Assembly: GCF_000308495.1 (NCBI RefSeq) | Contig: NZ_BAFU01000070.1 | Coordinates: forward strand, 291,015 to 355,014 | Direction: 5' to 3' | Length of the DNA: 64,000 nucleotides | From: Nocardia brevicatena NBRC 12119 | GTDB taxonomy: Bacteria > Actinomycetota > Actinomycetes > Mycobacteriales > Mycobacteriaceae | Shown: piece by piece, positions 18,399 through 27,261 of the stretch | How the letters are laid out: each line of letters opens with the position of its first letter | Position numbering within the stretch: the first letter of the stretch is position 1 | Program-made: the position numbers and the translations under genes | Notes under the pieces: model-generated | Told to the model about the DNA's origin: nothing | The model's database searches: none | The model's input: only the letters and a program-made list of their open reading frames with translations

Positions 18399-18766
18399 TC
18401 GACGACGACCGCGCACCGGCCGTCGCCTACCTGCGCACCGACTTGTGTGGTCGCGGCCAGGAGTGGGACGAGCGGCGCATGGAAAAGAAGGCCCAGCGCC
18501 TAGGTTACGAGTTGTGCGCCACGATCCGCGTCGACAGCGGCGAGACCGCCCGGCTGTCGCTGCTACTCGCCACGATCCGCCACTACAGGGCCGAGGCCGT
18601 GTTCGTCACCACCATCGACCATCTGGACGGGCAACTGGATCGGATCGTGCGTGTTGCCGACGTGATCGACCTACACGGCGGATGTTTTGCGCGCCGGTCC
18701 TCTATCGCCGAACTCATGGGCGCCGATGCCCCAGAGCAACACCACGACGTGAATGGGAGTGCATAG
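18395..18766 (+). CDS. Resolvase-fold protein lacking the catalytic serine
   Basis: A 123-residue protein resembling only the N-terminal catalytic fold of serine recombinases: AVAYLRTDLCGRGQEWDERR aligns with the Y-x-R-V-S-T strand and Q-rich helix, and AEAVFVTTIDHLDGQLDRIV with the V-x-x-x-D-R-L-x-R strand. The catalytic Ser position is Asp (YLRTD) and the DRLSR arginines are replaced, so it should not cleave DNA. No DNA-binding HTH or recombinase domain follows. Last of the four overlapping genes; perhaps a DNA-structure or protein-binding subunit. Confidence 0.65.
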   Translation: MIDDDRAPAVAYLRTDLCGRGQEWDERRMEKKAQRLGYELCATIRVDSGETARLSLLLATIRHYRAEAVFVTTIDHLDGQLDRIVRVADVIDLHGGCFARRSSIAELMGADAPEQHHDVNGSA

Positions 18767-18797
18767 GTGGCGGATTCGGTGGGGAGGCGACAGGAGA

Positions 18798-19898
18798 TCA
18801 GAGCGCGGTGTCGGTCAGGTAGTCGCGGAGCATGGCCGTGACGGCGGTGATCTGGGTGAGGGGGACGTGTTCGTCGCGTTTGTGGGCGAGGTTCGGGTCG
18901 CCCGGGCCGAAGTTGACGGCCGGGATACCGCGGGCCGCGAACCGGGAGACATCCGTCCAACCGTATTTGGCGCGGACACCGGCCGAACCGTGGGCGCGTA
19001 CGGCCGTGACGAGGCGTTGCGCGGCGGGTGCGGTCAGGCCGGGGAGGGCTCCGGGGGCGGAGTCGGTGACCTCGAAATCCACCTCGAGACCGGCGAATAC
19101 CTCGCGGACGTGTTCGACGGCCTGGTCCACCGACCGGTCGGGGGCGAAACGGAAGTTCACCTCCACCTCGGCGATATCGGGCACCACATTGCCCGCCACC
19201 CCGCCGCCGACCCGGATCGCGGACAGCCCCTCCCGGTACTCGCATCCGTCGATATCGACCCGCCGGGCCTCGTACTCCGATAGCCGGCGCAGAATCGGGG
19301 CCAACCGGTGGATCGCGTTGTCACCCAGCCAGGACCGTGCCGAATGCGCCCGCACTCCGGCGGTGCGCAGACGGACCCGCAGGGTGCCCTGGCAGCCGGC
19401 CTCGATCCAGCCGCCGGAGGGTTCTCCGAGGATCGCCAGGTCACCGTCGAGCCAGTACGGTAGCTCGCGTTCGATGGCGGCCAGGCCGTTGAACTCGGCC
19501 GCGATCTCCTCGCAGTCGTAGAAGATCAGGGTGAGATCGTGTGCCGGTTCGGCGATGGTCGCGGCTAGGTGCAGGAAGACCGCGTCGCCGGATTTCATAT
19601 CGACCGTGCCACAGCCGTAGAGCACCTCGGCGCCGTTCTCGACGGTGCGGCGGCTCGGCACATTGTCCGCGATCGGCACGGTGTCCAGATGCCCGGCCAA
19701 TACGACCCGGGTCGGCAGCCCGCGGTCGGTGCGCGCGAGCACCACATTGCCGTGCCGCAGCACCTCGAAACCGGTGGTCTGCGTCCGCAGCGCGGTTTCC
19801 ACGGCATCGGTGATCGCGGCCTCGTCCCGGGAAACGCTCGGAATATCCACGAGGGCGGCGGTCAGCGCGATCGGATCGGCACGCAGGTCGAGGGTCAC
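18798..19898 (-). CDS. dapE: Succinyl-diaminopimelate desuccinylase DapE
   Basis: An M20 metallopeptidase that releases LL-DAP from N-succinyl-DAP in lysine and peptidoglycan synthesis. Zinc ligands and catalytic residues are present: [12 protein letters not shown] (His/Asp), [12 protein letters not shown] (bridging Asp), YDCEEIA (catalytic Glu/Glu), [14 protein letters not shown] and the C-terminal [12 protein letters not shown] (His). The GTG at 19898 gives 366 residues and starts at the conserved [20 protein letters not shown]; the longer open frame to 19967 adds unconserved residues. It belongs to the same pathway as dapD and dapC in this window. Confidence 0.95.
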   Translation of the reverse strand: MTLDLRADPIALTAALVDIPSVSRDEAAITDAVETALRTQTTGFEVLRHGNVVLARTDRGLPTRVVLAGHLDTVPIADNVPSRRTVENGAEVLYGCGTVDMKSGDAVFLHLAATIAEPAHDLTLIFYDCEEIAAEFNGLAAIERELPYWLDGDLAILGEPSGGWIEAGCQGTLRVRLRTAGVRAHSARSWLGDNAIHRLAPILRRLSEYEARRVDIDGCEYREGLSAIRVGGGVAGNVVPDIAEVEVNFRFAPDRSVDQAVEHVREVFAGLEVDFEVTDSAPGALPGLTAPAAQRLVTAVRAHGSAGVRAKYGWTDVSRFAARGIPAVNFGPGDPNLAHKRDEHVPLTQITAVTAMLRDYLTDTAL

Positions 19899-20229
19899 GG
19901 AATACGAGCGTAGGCGTCCGCCCCACCGCGACACCGTCCGGCACCCACGCGACCGCGTCTCTCGCACGCCCGCCGCGGCCCGGGACCGTCGGACCGATTA
20001 CGCCCAGCGGTGCCGTACGCATAAAACTCCGGACCGCGCACACGCGCTCCTCGAGGAGACGCGGCGGATACCGTTCGAGGCCGGCGATCCCGCCAACTGT
20101 TCGGGGGGCCGGGAACATTCGCGAGAAAAAGACGACGGCCACCTGGTGCGGCGCCCGAGCCGGGGCGTCGCGAACCAGATGGCCGCCGGACCGATCGCCG
20201 CCAACCCGACAGGCGATCGATCCGAGAAC

Positions 20230-20274
20230 GCACGACCGGCGCTCGGTGGGTGGTCCACCGAGCGCCGGTCGTGC
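20230..20274. terminator. Perfect 20-bp terminator hairpin after the DoxX-like gene
   Basis: Arms 20230-20249 and 20255-20274 are perfectly complementary over 20 bp with a 5-base loop. It stands 12 bases past the stop of the minus-strand DoxX-like gene. No U-tract. Confidence 0.75.
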
Positions 20275-20285
20275 TCATGGATTTG

Positions 20286-20729
20286 TCATCGCGACAGCGT
20301 GGTGCGCAGCTCGGTGAGGGTGGCGCGGCGCTGGTAGGCGATCCAGGCGAAGATCGCGGCGAGCACCAACGGGAAGATCCCCATCGCGGGCTTGTCGGCG
20401 ATGAAGGCCTGCGTGGCGGCGGCGAGCACGGTGAGAACGGACAGACCCGCGGCGGCCAGGGCGCACAGCCGGGGCACCATCAGGCCGATACCGCCGGCGA
20501 CCTCGGCGACTCCGATGAAGACGAGCAGTCCCAGGGGGATGGTCAGATTCTCGGGGGCGTTGTCGGCCAAGGCGTGCGGCATCACGAGCTTCGGCCCGCC
20601 GGAGGCGATGACGAAGAACAGGCCGAGCAGGATCTGCAGGGTCCACAGGACGCGGTTGCCAATCGTGCCGGGACGGTCGGTGACGTCGTCGGAGAAGTGG
20701 GTGGTGGGGGTGGTGGGGGTGGTGGTCGT
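20286..20729 (-). CDS. DoxX-family membrane protein with a missing canonical start
   Basis: A four-helix DoxX-like protein. The frame reads HFSDDVTDRPGTIGNRVLW, TLQILLGLFFVIASGGPKLV (helix 1), then PLGLLVFIGVAEVAGGIGLM, LAAAGLSVLTVLAAATQAFI and MGIFPLVLAAIFAWIAYQRR. The first canonical in-frame start (GTG 20585) would delete helix 1. Upstream the frame has no ATG, GTG or TTG before a stop; an ACG at 20729 begins a T-T-T-T-P-T-T sequence of the kind that usually follows a Met. So the start is either a mutated ATG, a non-standard start, or hidden by a frameshift in the adjoining CCA/CCC-repeat tract. Many DoxX proteins act in redox or lipid metabolism; the role here is unknown. Confidence 0.6.
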   Translation of the reverse strand, partial: TTTTPTTPTTHFSDDVTDRPGTIGNRVLWTLQILLGLFFVIASGGPKLVMPHALADNAPENLTIPLGLLVFIGVAEVAGGIGLMVPRLCALAAAGLSVLTVLAAATQAFIADKPAMGIFPLVLAAIFAWIAYQRRATLTELRTTLSR

Positions 20730-20875
20730 TCGCGCCGGGTTGGTAGCGCGTTCAACAGATAGGACGGAGCACCGGCGAAGAATTCATCGCTGTCGGTGAA
20801 GATTTTTTCCGAACCGCTGCCCGTACCGGCTCGGCGCCGGATTCGGTAGAGCGGCACCACCGGGGACCGGCGGCC

Positions 20876-21289
20876 TCATCGGGAGATACGACATATCCGC
20901 CCGGTTTTCGGGGTAGGGGGAGTATCCGCCAGAAATCCGGCGGTACCGTGCGAAACGCCTTCTACCTCGTAGTCTGTGCCGGCATCGGTATCCGCGCTCT
21001 TGCCGCGATTCGCAACCGCGGCTGTTTCGTCACCGCCGTCGGCGTTGTCGACCCGGTCCCCCTGCGCGGCATAACCATCCACCACGAATGGATCCACGCC
21101 GACGGGAAAGCCCTCGCCCGCCTCGCGGGACAGCTCACCGCTCGCGTCGCCGACACCCTCCCACTGCATGCGGCCGCCGAAGCCCATATTCGCCTCGCCG
21201 CCGGCCACTTTTCCGGTCGCCTCGTTCTGACACCGTGAACAGCACCGGCGGCGGCCTGAAAGGGGTGGCTCGACGAACTCGATCTTCAC
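20876..21289 (-). CDS. Hypothetical Gly/Asp-rich ORF in frame behind the FHA-like gene
   Basis: A 137-codon frame opening at GTG 21289 (MKIEFVEPPLSGRRRCC...) and rich in Gly, Glu, Asp and Ala. It is in the same frame as the FHA-like gene, separated from it by one TGA at 21350; the 20 codons between are also open. It may be the C-terminal half of a split gene or a separate gene. A competing plus-strand frame (20948-21238) has similar codon use, so support is weak. Confidence 0.3.
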   Translation of the reverse strand: MKIEFVEPPLSGRRRCCSRCQNEATGKVAGGEANMGFGGRMQWEGVGDASGELSREAGEGFPVGVDPFVVDGYAAQGDRVDNADGGDETAAVANRGKSADTDAGTDYEVEGVSHGTAGFLADTPPTPKTGRICRISR

Positions 21290-21349
21290 GGGCGAGAAGT
21301 TGGTCGGGTCCGCGACCGTCCGAGGCTCCTTCGCCGGCGTCTGCGTGGC

Positions 21350-21742
21350 TCAGGCCTCGTGGTAGAAGCCGACCTCGATGCTGCGAGGTCCGGTGCGGTC
21401 CTGGATGATGATCTTGCCGTTGCCGCCCCTCGACAGCGGCACCGTCGCGCCGTATCCGATCGGCCGGGCGAACCGGTCCACGGTCAGCCGCACCTCGGAG
21501 ACCGGGTCGGCCTGCGAACCGCGAAGCCAGGTCACCTGCCAGACACCGTCGGGGCCACACAGGAACTCCAGCTGGACCCGGGAGACGAACAACCAGTCCT
21601 CCGGCGTCGCGAGCCTGCACGCCGCCTTGTCCCGCCCCACTCGCAGTACGGCACCCTCCTCGCTGGGTGCCTCGGCCATGAACATGCCGCCGGTGGCGTC
21701 TTCATCCGCCGCGGACACGGCGGCCATAGTGAGTTCGAGCAC
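21350..21742 (-). CDS. FHA-like beta-sandwich protein
   Basis: A 130-residue protein. GAVLRVGRDKAACRLATPED, then WLFVSRVQLEFL, then DGVWQVTWLRGS and NGKIIIQDR give the G-R...VSR-x-x...W-x-V...G-S/N-G pattern of a forkhead-associated (phosphothreonine-binding) domain, with the usual His after VSR replaced by Gln-Leu. The GTG at 21742 has a perfect AGGAGG at 7-base spacing; earlier in-frame starts have none. It ends at a TGA after which the frame stays open. Binding to Ser/Thr-kinase targets is an inference from the fold. Confidence 0.65.
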   Translation of the reverse strand: MLELTMAAVSAADEDATGGMFMAEAPSEEGAVLRVGRDKAACRLATPEDWLFVSRVQLEFLCGPDGVWQVTWLRGSQADPVSEVRLTVDRFARPIGYGATVPLSRGGNGKIIIQDRTGPRSIEVGFYHEA

Positions 21743-21924
21743 GTACTTGCCTCCTGCAACGACCTTGCGCGACAGCCTGTTCGGCCGTCGACGCCGCACA
21801 ACATTTACGAGCGTATGCGGCCACTCCACCACGGCACCTCCCGGGCACCCCCGCGGCCATAACCGAACCTCTCCGCGACCGTCTCGGCCCGGACCCGTGA
21901 ACCGATCCCCGGCCGTACCCGGCC

Positions 21925-22383
21925 TCAGGGTTCGTCCGTGCCCCTGTTGCGGGCTTCGACAGCCTTGACCGTCTTTCGGAGCGCCTGCCCCAAGACGGGC
22001 TTGCCGATGGTTCCGACTACGGCTTCGAGTACCCGACCTTTGAGATTCTTGCCCTCACGCACCACGACGACATCCACCTCGGTTTTCCCGTCGGGTCGGC
22101 GTGTAAAGGTGTAGGTGTGGCCTGAGTGGCCTCCCCATAGGTTGGAGTCGGTGGTCTTCATGACGATGTGATCGGGATCCGACCAGTCGTAGTGCAGGCG
22201 TTCCCAGATGCCGCGCGAGCCCTCCGTGACATCGGCTTCGCTGGGGCCACGGCCGTGTACCTCGAGGTATTCGTCGGCGCTATTGCCGAACAGCTGCTCG
22301 CGGCCGGGACCGAAGTCGGTGAGGGCCGCGACGAACTGCTCGGGTGTCGCGCTCGTCGTCTCTGTGAAGTGGAGGGTGGACAT
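21925..22383 (-). CDS. SRPBCC-superfamily (polyketide cyclase/START-like) protein
   Basis: A 152-residue protein: [20 protein letters not shown] is the first strand and helix, then the beta-sheet ([20 protein letters not shown]) and a long C-terminal helix ([21 protein letters not shown]). This is the SRPBCC helix-grip fold, which holds lipids or other hydrophobic ligands. The ATG is fixed by AAGGAG 6 bases upstream (22390-22395). Divergent from dapD. Ligand unknown. Confidence 0.82.
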   Translation of the reverse strand: MSTLHFTETTSATPEQFVAALTDFGPGREQLFGNSADEYLEVHGRGPSEADVTEGSRGIWERLHYDWSDPDHIVMKTTDSNLWGGHSGHTYTFTRRPDGKTEVDVVVVREGKNLKGRVLEAVVGTIGKPVLGQALRKTVKAVEARNRGTDEP

Positions 22384-22673
22384 ATTTGCTCCTTCATTCC
22401 CGGGGCCGGCCACCTATTCGCCGACCAGGCACTACACGAACTCGGTTGTTCTGCGCTATACCACCGGAATCTCGAGGGAACCATGCGAGTGTCGTTCACT
22501 TCGGAGCGGTCGTGGATGTCGACGACGAACACGCCGTGATACGGCGTGGTAGGGCGCCCGACTACCTCGCTGTCGACGTCCTCGGCTACCGCGGCCACCC
22601 CGAACCATTGCCGGAAGAACCTGACCGGGACGGCAGGGAGGCGGCGCAATCCGACACAGCTAGGCTTTGGGTC

Positions 22674-23621
22674 GTGAGCACTCAGGGAGCAACCGCTGTC
22701 GGCATCGCCAATATCACCACGGACGGGACCGTCCTGGACACCTGGTTCCCGAGCCCGGAGCTGGGTGAGTTCACCGCGACCGGCACCGAACGGCCGACCG
22801 AGGTTCCGACCGAGTTCGCCGAGTTGGTGGGTCCGGATGACGCGCGCGGTGTGGAGGTGGTCGCGGTGCGCACCACCATCGCGGACCTGTCCGCCGCGCC
22901 GGTCGACGCGCACGATGTCTACCTGCGGCTGCATCTGCTCTCACACCGTCTGGTGCGACCCCACGAGGTGAGCCTGGAAGGCCAGTTCGGCCTGCTCAGC
23001 AATGTGGTGTGGACCAACCACGGTCCGGCGGCGGTGGAAGGTTTCGAGGCGACACGTGCCCGGTTGCGGGCCCGCGGGCCGGTGACCGTGTACAGCGTGG
23101 ACAAGTTCCCGCGCATGGTCGATTACGTCATCCCCACCGGGGTGCGGATCGGAGACGCCGACCGGGTGCGGCTGGGAGCGCATCTGGCCGCGGGGACCAC
23201 GGTGATGCACGAGGGTTTCGTGAACTTCAATGCCGGTACCCTCGGCACGTCGATGGTGGAGGGCCGTATCTCGGCCGGTGTGGTGGTCGGTGACGGTTCC
23301 GATGTCGGCGGCGGCGCGTCCACCATGGGTACGCTCTCGGGCGGCGGTACCACGGTCATCTCCATCGGCGAGCGGTCGCTGCTGGGCGCCAATTCCGGTC
23401 TCGGTATCCCGCTCGGCGACGACTGTGTGGTCGAGGCCGGTCTGTATCTGACCGCGGGGACCAAGGTCGGCACTCCTGACGGCACCGTCGTCAAGGCCGC
23501 GGAACTCGCCGGTAGGGACAATCTGCTCTTCCGCCGCAATGCGCAGACCGGCGCCGTCGAGGTGCTGTCCCGCAGTGGCACGGGGATCGAGCTCAACGAG
23601 GAACTGCACGCCCACAACTGA
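22674..23621 (+). CDS. dapD: Tetrahydrodipicolinate N-succinyltransferase DapD
   Basis: Transfers succinyl from succinyl-CoA to tetrahydrodipicolinate, the step before DapC and DapE. The 315 residues match the actinobacterial type (Rv1201c, 317 aa): an N-terminal alpha/beta domain and a left-handed beta-helix ([60 protein letters not shown]). The GTG at 22674 gives the family N-terminus; the open frame continues upstream to 22386 but that part is not conserved. It is 292 bases from the divergent SRPBCC gene. Confidence 0.96.
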   Translation: MSTQGATAVGIANITTDGTVLDTWFPSPELGEFTATGTERPTEVPTEFAELVGPDDARGVEVVAVRTTIADLSAAPVDAHDVYLRLHLLSHRLVRPHEVSLEGQFGLLSNVVWTNHGPAAVEGFEATRARLRARGPVTVYSVDKFPRMVDYVIPTGVRIGDADRVRLGAHLAAGTTVMHEGFVNFNAGTLGTSMVEGRISAGVVVGDGSDVGGGASTMGTLSGGGTTVISIGERSLLGANSGLGIPLGDDCVVEAGLYLTAGTKVGTPDGTVVKAAELAGRDNLLFRRNAQTGAVEVLSRSGTGIELNEELHAHN

Positions 23622-23642
23622 GCCCGTGGCGGCCCCGCCGGT

Positions 23643-24038
23643 TCAGGACGTGGCCGCCACTCGTCCGGCGTCGAGACCGAAGGCGATAACGCGTTCGGGG
23701 TGGATGCGAATCAGTTCTCCCGAACGGTCGCCGATATAGGTTTCGACCCCGGTCAGCGCCTCGGCCGTGCCACGGATCTCCAGGCAGCGCACCCGCCAGG
23801 GTTGCACCGAGGCGATATCGTCCACCACGAACGCCACCCGGTTGTTGTGGGCGAGATTGCGGAACTTGCGGGATCGGCCCATATTCCATCCGGCGATGTC
23901 GATGGTGCCGAGCTCGGGGTTGTAGCGGAATCCGACCGGGTTGTTCTGCGGGGTGCCGTCCGGGCGCACGGTGGCGAGGCGACCGAGCCGTTGGCCGGCG
24001 AGGTAGTCGATGTGTTCCGGAGCAAGCGTATCGTTCAT
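23643..24038 (-). CDS. PPOX-class F420-dependent oxidoreductase (OxyR/MSMEG_5819-type)
   Basis: A 131-residue split-barrel flavin/deazaflavin protein. RLGRLATVRPDGTPQNNPVG is the cofactor-binding first strand pair, with FRNLAHNNRVAFVVDDI and VRCLEIRGTAEAL as later strands, as in the small PPOX family typical of F420-producing actinobacteria. The window also holds fbiC, needed for F420. It converges on dapD. The substrate is not predictable. Confidence 0.88.
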   Translation of the reverse strand: MNDTLAPEHIDYLAGQRLGRLATVRPDGTPQNNPVGFRYNPELGTIDIAGWNMGRSRKFRNLAHNNRVAFVVDDIASVQPWRVRCLEIRGTAEALTGVETYIGDRSGELIRIHPERVIAFGLDAGRVAATS

Positions 24039-24072
24039 GACCCCGACGCTAAAACCTCGAGTTCCCTTCAGG

Positions 24073-25506
24073 TCAAGGTCGGATCTGTCCGAGCTGCTTC
24101 TTCTGCACCTTGCCCATGGCGTTGCGCGGCAGCGAAGTCACGAAGCGGATCTCCCGGGGACGTTTGTGCACCGACAGTTGCGCGGCGACATGGTCGACCA
24201 GTTCCTGTTCGGCGGGCGCGTCCGCGCGCGGCACGACGAACGCGACGATGCGCTGTCCGAGGTCGTCGTCCGGCAGACCGACCACCGCCACCTCGGCCAC
24301 CGCCGGATGGCCGAGCAGGGTGGTCTCCACCTCGCCCGCACCGATGCGGTATCCGCCGGATTTGATGAGGTCGACGGATTCCCGGCCCACGATGCGGTGG
24401 AAGCCGTCGGGGTCGATGGCGGCGACGTCGCCGGTGCGGAACCAACCGTCGTCGGTCCAGCAGTCCGCGGTGGCGTCCGGGCGCCCCAGATAGCCGTCGA
24501 ACAGCATCGGGCCGCGCACCTGCAGGCCGCCGATACTCTCGCCGTCGTGCGGGACCGGCGCCCCGGATTCGTCATACAACCGGGTCCGCACCCCGCGTAC
24601 CGGGGTCCCCACCCAGCCGGGGCGGCGTTCCCCGTCGGCGCGGGTGGACAGCGTGATCATGGTCTCGCTCATTCCGTACCGCTCGATCGGCGCCTGCCCG
24701 GTGAGTTCGACCAGCCGCTCGAACACCGGTACCGGTAGTGGCGCGCTGCCCGAGACCAGCAGCCGGGCGTCGCGTAGCCGTTTCGCCGAGTCGGGGTCCT
24801 CGGCGATCCGGGTCCATACGGTCGGCACTCCGAAATACATGGTGCCGTGGGCGGCGGCGTAGTTCTCGGGTGTCGGCCTGCCGGTGTGCACGAGCGGACT
24901 GCCGATACGCAGCGGCCCCAGCAGACCCAGGATCAGACCGTGTACGTGGAATAGGGGCAGCCCGTGGACCAGCACATCGTCGGCGGTCCACGCCCAGGCG
25001 TCGGCGAGGGCGTCCAGTCCGGCGGCGATGGCGGCCCGGCTCAGCACCACCCCTTTGGGCAGGCCTGTGGTGCCGGAGGTGTAGAGCACGAAAGCGGGCG
25101 CGGCGGGATCCGGTTCGGGGTAGGTGTGCCAGGAGCGGGCGTGCTTGCGCACCGGGATCACCGGCAGGTCGCTGCCCTCGGGCGCCGAACCCAGCCAGGC
25201 CTGGGCGCCGGAGTCGGCGAGGATATGGTCTCGCTCGGCCGGGCCGGCGTCCGGCGGCACCGGTACGACGGTGACGCCCGCGATCAGGCAGCCGACGAGG
25301 GCCAGCACGGTCGGGACGGTCGGTCGGGCCAGGACCGCGATACGGTCGGCGCGCGCGATCCGCTCCGCCACCGAGGTGGCGGCACCCAGGAGGTCGCTGC
25401 GGGACAGCGTCTCGCCGTCGATCGTCACGGCGTTCGGGATGTCCACGCCCGCGGCGATGGCACGTGATTCCAGGGAACTGAGCAGCAGCGAGGGACCGGA
25501 CGGCAT
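24073..25506 (-). CDS. fadD36: Acyl-CoA synthetase FadD36-like
   Basis: A 477-residue member of the ANL superfamily that activates a carboxylic acid to its CoA thioester through an acyl-AMP. The P-loop is FVLYTSGTTGLPKGVVLS, the hinge region is GWFRTGDVAAIDPDGF and the catalytic Lys lies in LPRNAMGKVQKKQL near the C-terminus. It is short compared with most FadD proteins (about 540 aa) but matches Rv1193 (fadD36), which is also between dapD and the proline genes. Start ATG 25506 preserves MPSGPSLLLSSLE. Confidence 0.92.
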   Translation of the reverse strand: MPSGPSLLLSSLESRAIAAGVDIPNAVTIDGETLSRSDLLGAATSVAERIARADRIAVLARPTVPTVLALVGCLIAGVTVVPVPPDAGPAERDHILADSGAQAWLGSAPEGSDLPVIPVRKHARSWHTYPEPDPAAPAFVLYTSGTTGLPKGVVLSRAAIAAGLDALADAWAWTADDVLVHGLPLFHVHGLILGLLGPLRIGSPLVHTGRPTPENYAAAHGTMYFGVPTVWTRIAEDPDSAKRLRDARLLVSGSAPLPVPVFERLVELTGQAPIERYGMSETMITLSTRADGERRPGWVGTPVRGVRTRLYDESGAPVPHDGESIGGLQVRGPMLFDGYLGRPDATADCWTDDGWFRTGDVAAIDPDGFHRIVGRESVDLIKSGGYRIGAGEVETTLLGHPAVAEVAVVGLPDDDLGQRIVAFVVPRADAPAEQELVDHVAAQLSVHKRPREIRFVTSLPRNAMGKVQKKQLGQIRP

Positions 25507-25670
25507 TGGACGAGCTTATTTGCGCCGCTTTCTCGTCCCTGACGCAGGGTTGACGGATGTTCTCGGCGCGCCCCGGGAACGTTCTACGGATTGTCCACAG
25601 GCGTTGACAGCCCGAACCAGGGCCGATCCGCCGCGCCGGCTTTCCTGGCGCTTGACACACCTGTGACAGA

Positions 25671-25699
25671 TTGAGAGGCTTAGTATACAAGTTTCTCAA
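25671..25699. promoter_or_regulatory. Palindromic operator over the mpaB-like gene 1 promoter
   Basis: A 29-bp dyad: TTGAGA-N2-CTT-N7-AAG-N2-TCTCAA, 9 of 14 half-site positions matched. It covers TAGTAT (25681-25686), a TANNNT -10, and ends 14 bases before the ATG. A nearby TetR gene (26598-27236) is a plausible ligand. Confidence 0.5.
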
Positions 25700-25713
25700 C
25701 ATGGAGGATCTCC

Positions 25714-26580
25714 ATGACCAACCTCCAGCACTCCGGGTCGGCCGAGTCCCGGCCCGACACCCGGCAGCCCGCCCCCGATTTCGATTTCCGCCGGCATCTC
25801 GACGCCTCGGCGCTACTCGGGGCCGCGGCCAATGTGATCATGCAGTTGAGCCACCCGGCCGTCGGATACGGCGTGCTGGAAAGCAAGGTCGACAGCGGCA
25901 ACCTCATGCTGCACCCGTACAAGCGCACCCGCACCACCCTGACCTACCTGGCGGTGGCCCTGCTCGGCACCGAGGAGGAGCGGGCGTCCTACCGCCGCGC
26001 GGTCAACGGTTCGCACCGCCTCGTGCGGTCCGCCCCGGAGAGCCCGGTCGGATACAACGCCTTCGACCCGAAACTCCAACTCTGGGTGGCCGCCTGCCTC
26101 TACTGGGGAGCGCAGGACATCCACACCCGTCTGCACGGCCCCCTCGACGACACACTCGCCGATGCCTACTACCGCCATGCCGAACGCCTGGGCACCACCC
26201 TGCAGATGCCGGCCGAACTCTGGCCCCCGGACCGGGCCGCGTTCGACCGCTACTGGCACGAGAACCTGGCCGGCATGTCGATCGACCCGCCGGTACGCGA
26301 CCTGCTCGACGACATCGCGAGCCTGAAGATGTTCCCCCGCCCGATCCGGCCGGCCGCGGGCCGGTTCAACCGCTTCGTCACCGCCGGTCTGCTCCCACCG
26401 CCGTTACGCGAACAGATGGGCATGCGGTGGACCGAGCGTGATCAACACCGGTTCGACACCCTGTTCCGGTGTCTCGGCCGGGTGGAAAAACTCCTACCCA
26501 CCTGGTCCAAGACATTGCCCGTATCGCTGCTCCTGCTCGATGTGCGACTGCGCCGCAGATTCGACAGGCCGCTCGTATGA
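25714..26580 (+). CDS. MpaB/DUF2236-family haem oxygenase, copy 1
   Basis: A 288-residue all-helical protein of the DUF2236 family (oxygenase MpaB / latex-clearing protein relatives). [19 protein letters not shown] contains the family HP motif; later come the conserved Arg/Thr helix [29 protein letters not shown] and [19 protein letters not shown]. Its paralogue 800 bases downstream is about half identical. GGAGG at 6-base spacing fixes the ATG. Related enzymes cleave isoprenoid chains or modify steroids; the substrate here is unknown. Likely repressed through the palindrome at its promoter. Confidence 0.88.
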   Translation: MTNLQHSGSAESRPDTRQPAPDFDFRRHLDASALLGAAANVIMQLSHPAVGYGVLESKVDSGNLMLHPYKRTRTTLTYLAVALLGTEEERASYRRAVNGSHRLVRSAPESPVGYNAFDPKLQLWVAACLYWGAQDIHTRLHGPLDDTLADAYYRHAERLGTTLQMPAELWPPDRAAFDRYWHENLAGMSIDPPVRDLLDDIASLKMFPRPIRPAAGRFNRFVTAGLLPPPLREQMGMRWTERDQHRFDTLFRCLGRVEKLLPTWSKTLPVSLLLLDVRLRRRFDRPLV

Positions 26581-26597
26581 CCTCTGCCGGGGCGTCC

Positions 26598-27236
26598 TCA
26601 GTCCAGCGAACCGGGCACCCGAAATGCCGTCACCACATGGTTGCGGGCATATTCCCGAGCCGCCGCGTCATCGTCGAGCGGAATGACCGTCTGCGGCGTG
26701 AGCGCCATGGACAGGGCGGTGCGGGAGATCATCTCCGCCAGCGGCAGAGGGTCATAGGCGGGCAGTTTGCCCTCGCCTTGTAGTCGGGTGATGAACTCGG
26801 CCAGATAATCGCGGCCGAGTTCGATCACCGGCGCCCCCCGCGTGGTGAGGTACGGCAGCACGATCTCCGGTTCGGTGGTCAGCAGTCGGTCCAGCAGTTT
26901 GTTACCGCGCAGACCCTCGAGGAAGGCCACGAACAATTCGACGATCTGATCCGCGGCGCCGGCATCGCGATCGGCCTGGCGCTGCACGGCGGCGTCGACG
27001 CCTTCGATGAATTCCCGCGCCTGCTGAAGACCCACCGCCTGGATGAGTTCGGATTTGCCGGAGAAGCGCCGGTACAGCGTCGCCAGCGACAGTCCGCCGC
27101 GACGCGCCACCTCGGCCATACTCGTGCGCTTGATGCCGAAATCGAGGAACGCCGGCAGCGCCGCCTGCAGTACCGTCTGATCATGTTCGCGGCGCCCTGT
27201 ACGTACTAGGGGCAGCAGTTTGGCCAGACCGCCCAT
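26598..27236 (-). CDS. TetR-family regulator between the two DUF2236 genes
   Basis: A 212-residue TetR protein: QTVLQAALPAFLDFGIKRTS, MAEVARRGGLSLATLYRRFS and GKSELIQAVG form the HTH. The C-terminal domain starts at about residue 70 and ends YARNHVVTAFRVPGSLD. The ATG is supported by GGGAGG at 8-base spacing. It converges on DUF2236 copy 1 and is divergent from copy 2, with nested inverted repeats in the divergent gap, so it most likely controls one or both. Confidence 0.9.
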   Translation of the reverse strand: MGGLAKLLPLVRTGRREHDQTVLQAALPAFLDFGIKRTSMAEVARRGGLSLATLYRRFSGKSELIQAVGLQQAREFIEGVDAAVQRQADRDAGAADQIVELFVAFLEGLRGNKLLDRLLTTEPEIVLPYLTTRGAPVIELGRDYLAEFITRLQGEGKLPAYDPLPLAEMISRTALSMALTPQTVIPLDDDAAAREYARNHVVTAFRVPGSLD

Positions 27237-27261
27237 CTCGGTACCTCCCGATTCCCGCGAA

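Noticed and set aside
18395-18766. Active site-specific recombinase or transposon resolvase
   Set aside because: Catalytic Ser and the conserved Arg residues are absent, and no HTH domain, res sites or transposase are nearby.
20700-20760. CCA/CCC-rich tract as a functional poly-Pro coding stretch
   Set aside because: The poly-Pro frame leaves the DoxX frame and ends without a domain; more likely a repeat at a frame boundary.
20948-21238. Plus-strand 96-codon frame (MRNAFYLVVCAGIG...)
   Set aside because: Possible, but no clear ribosome site or family, and it conflicts with the minus frame; left unassigned.
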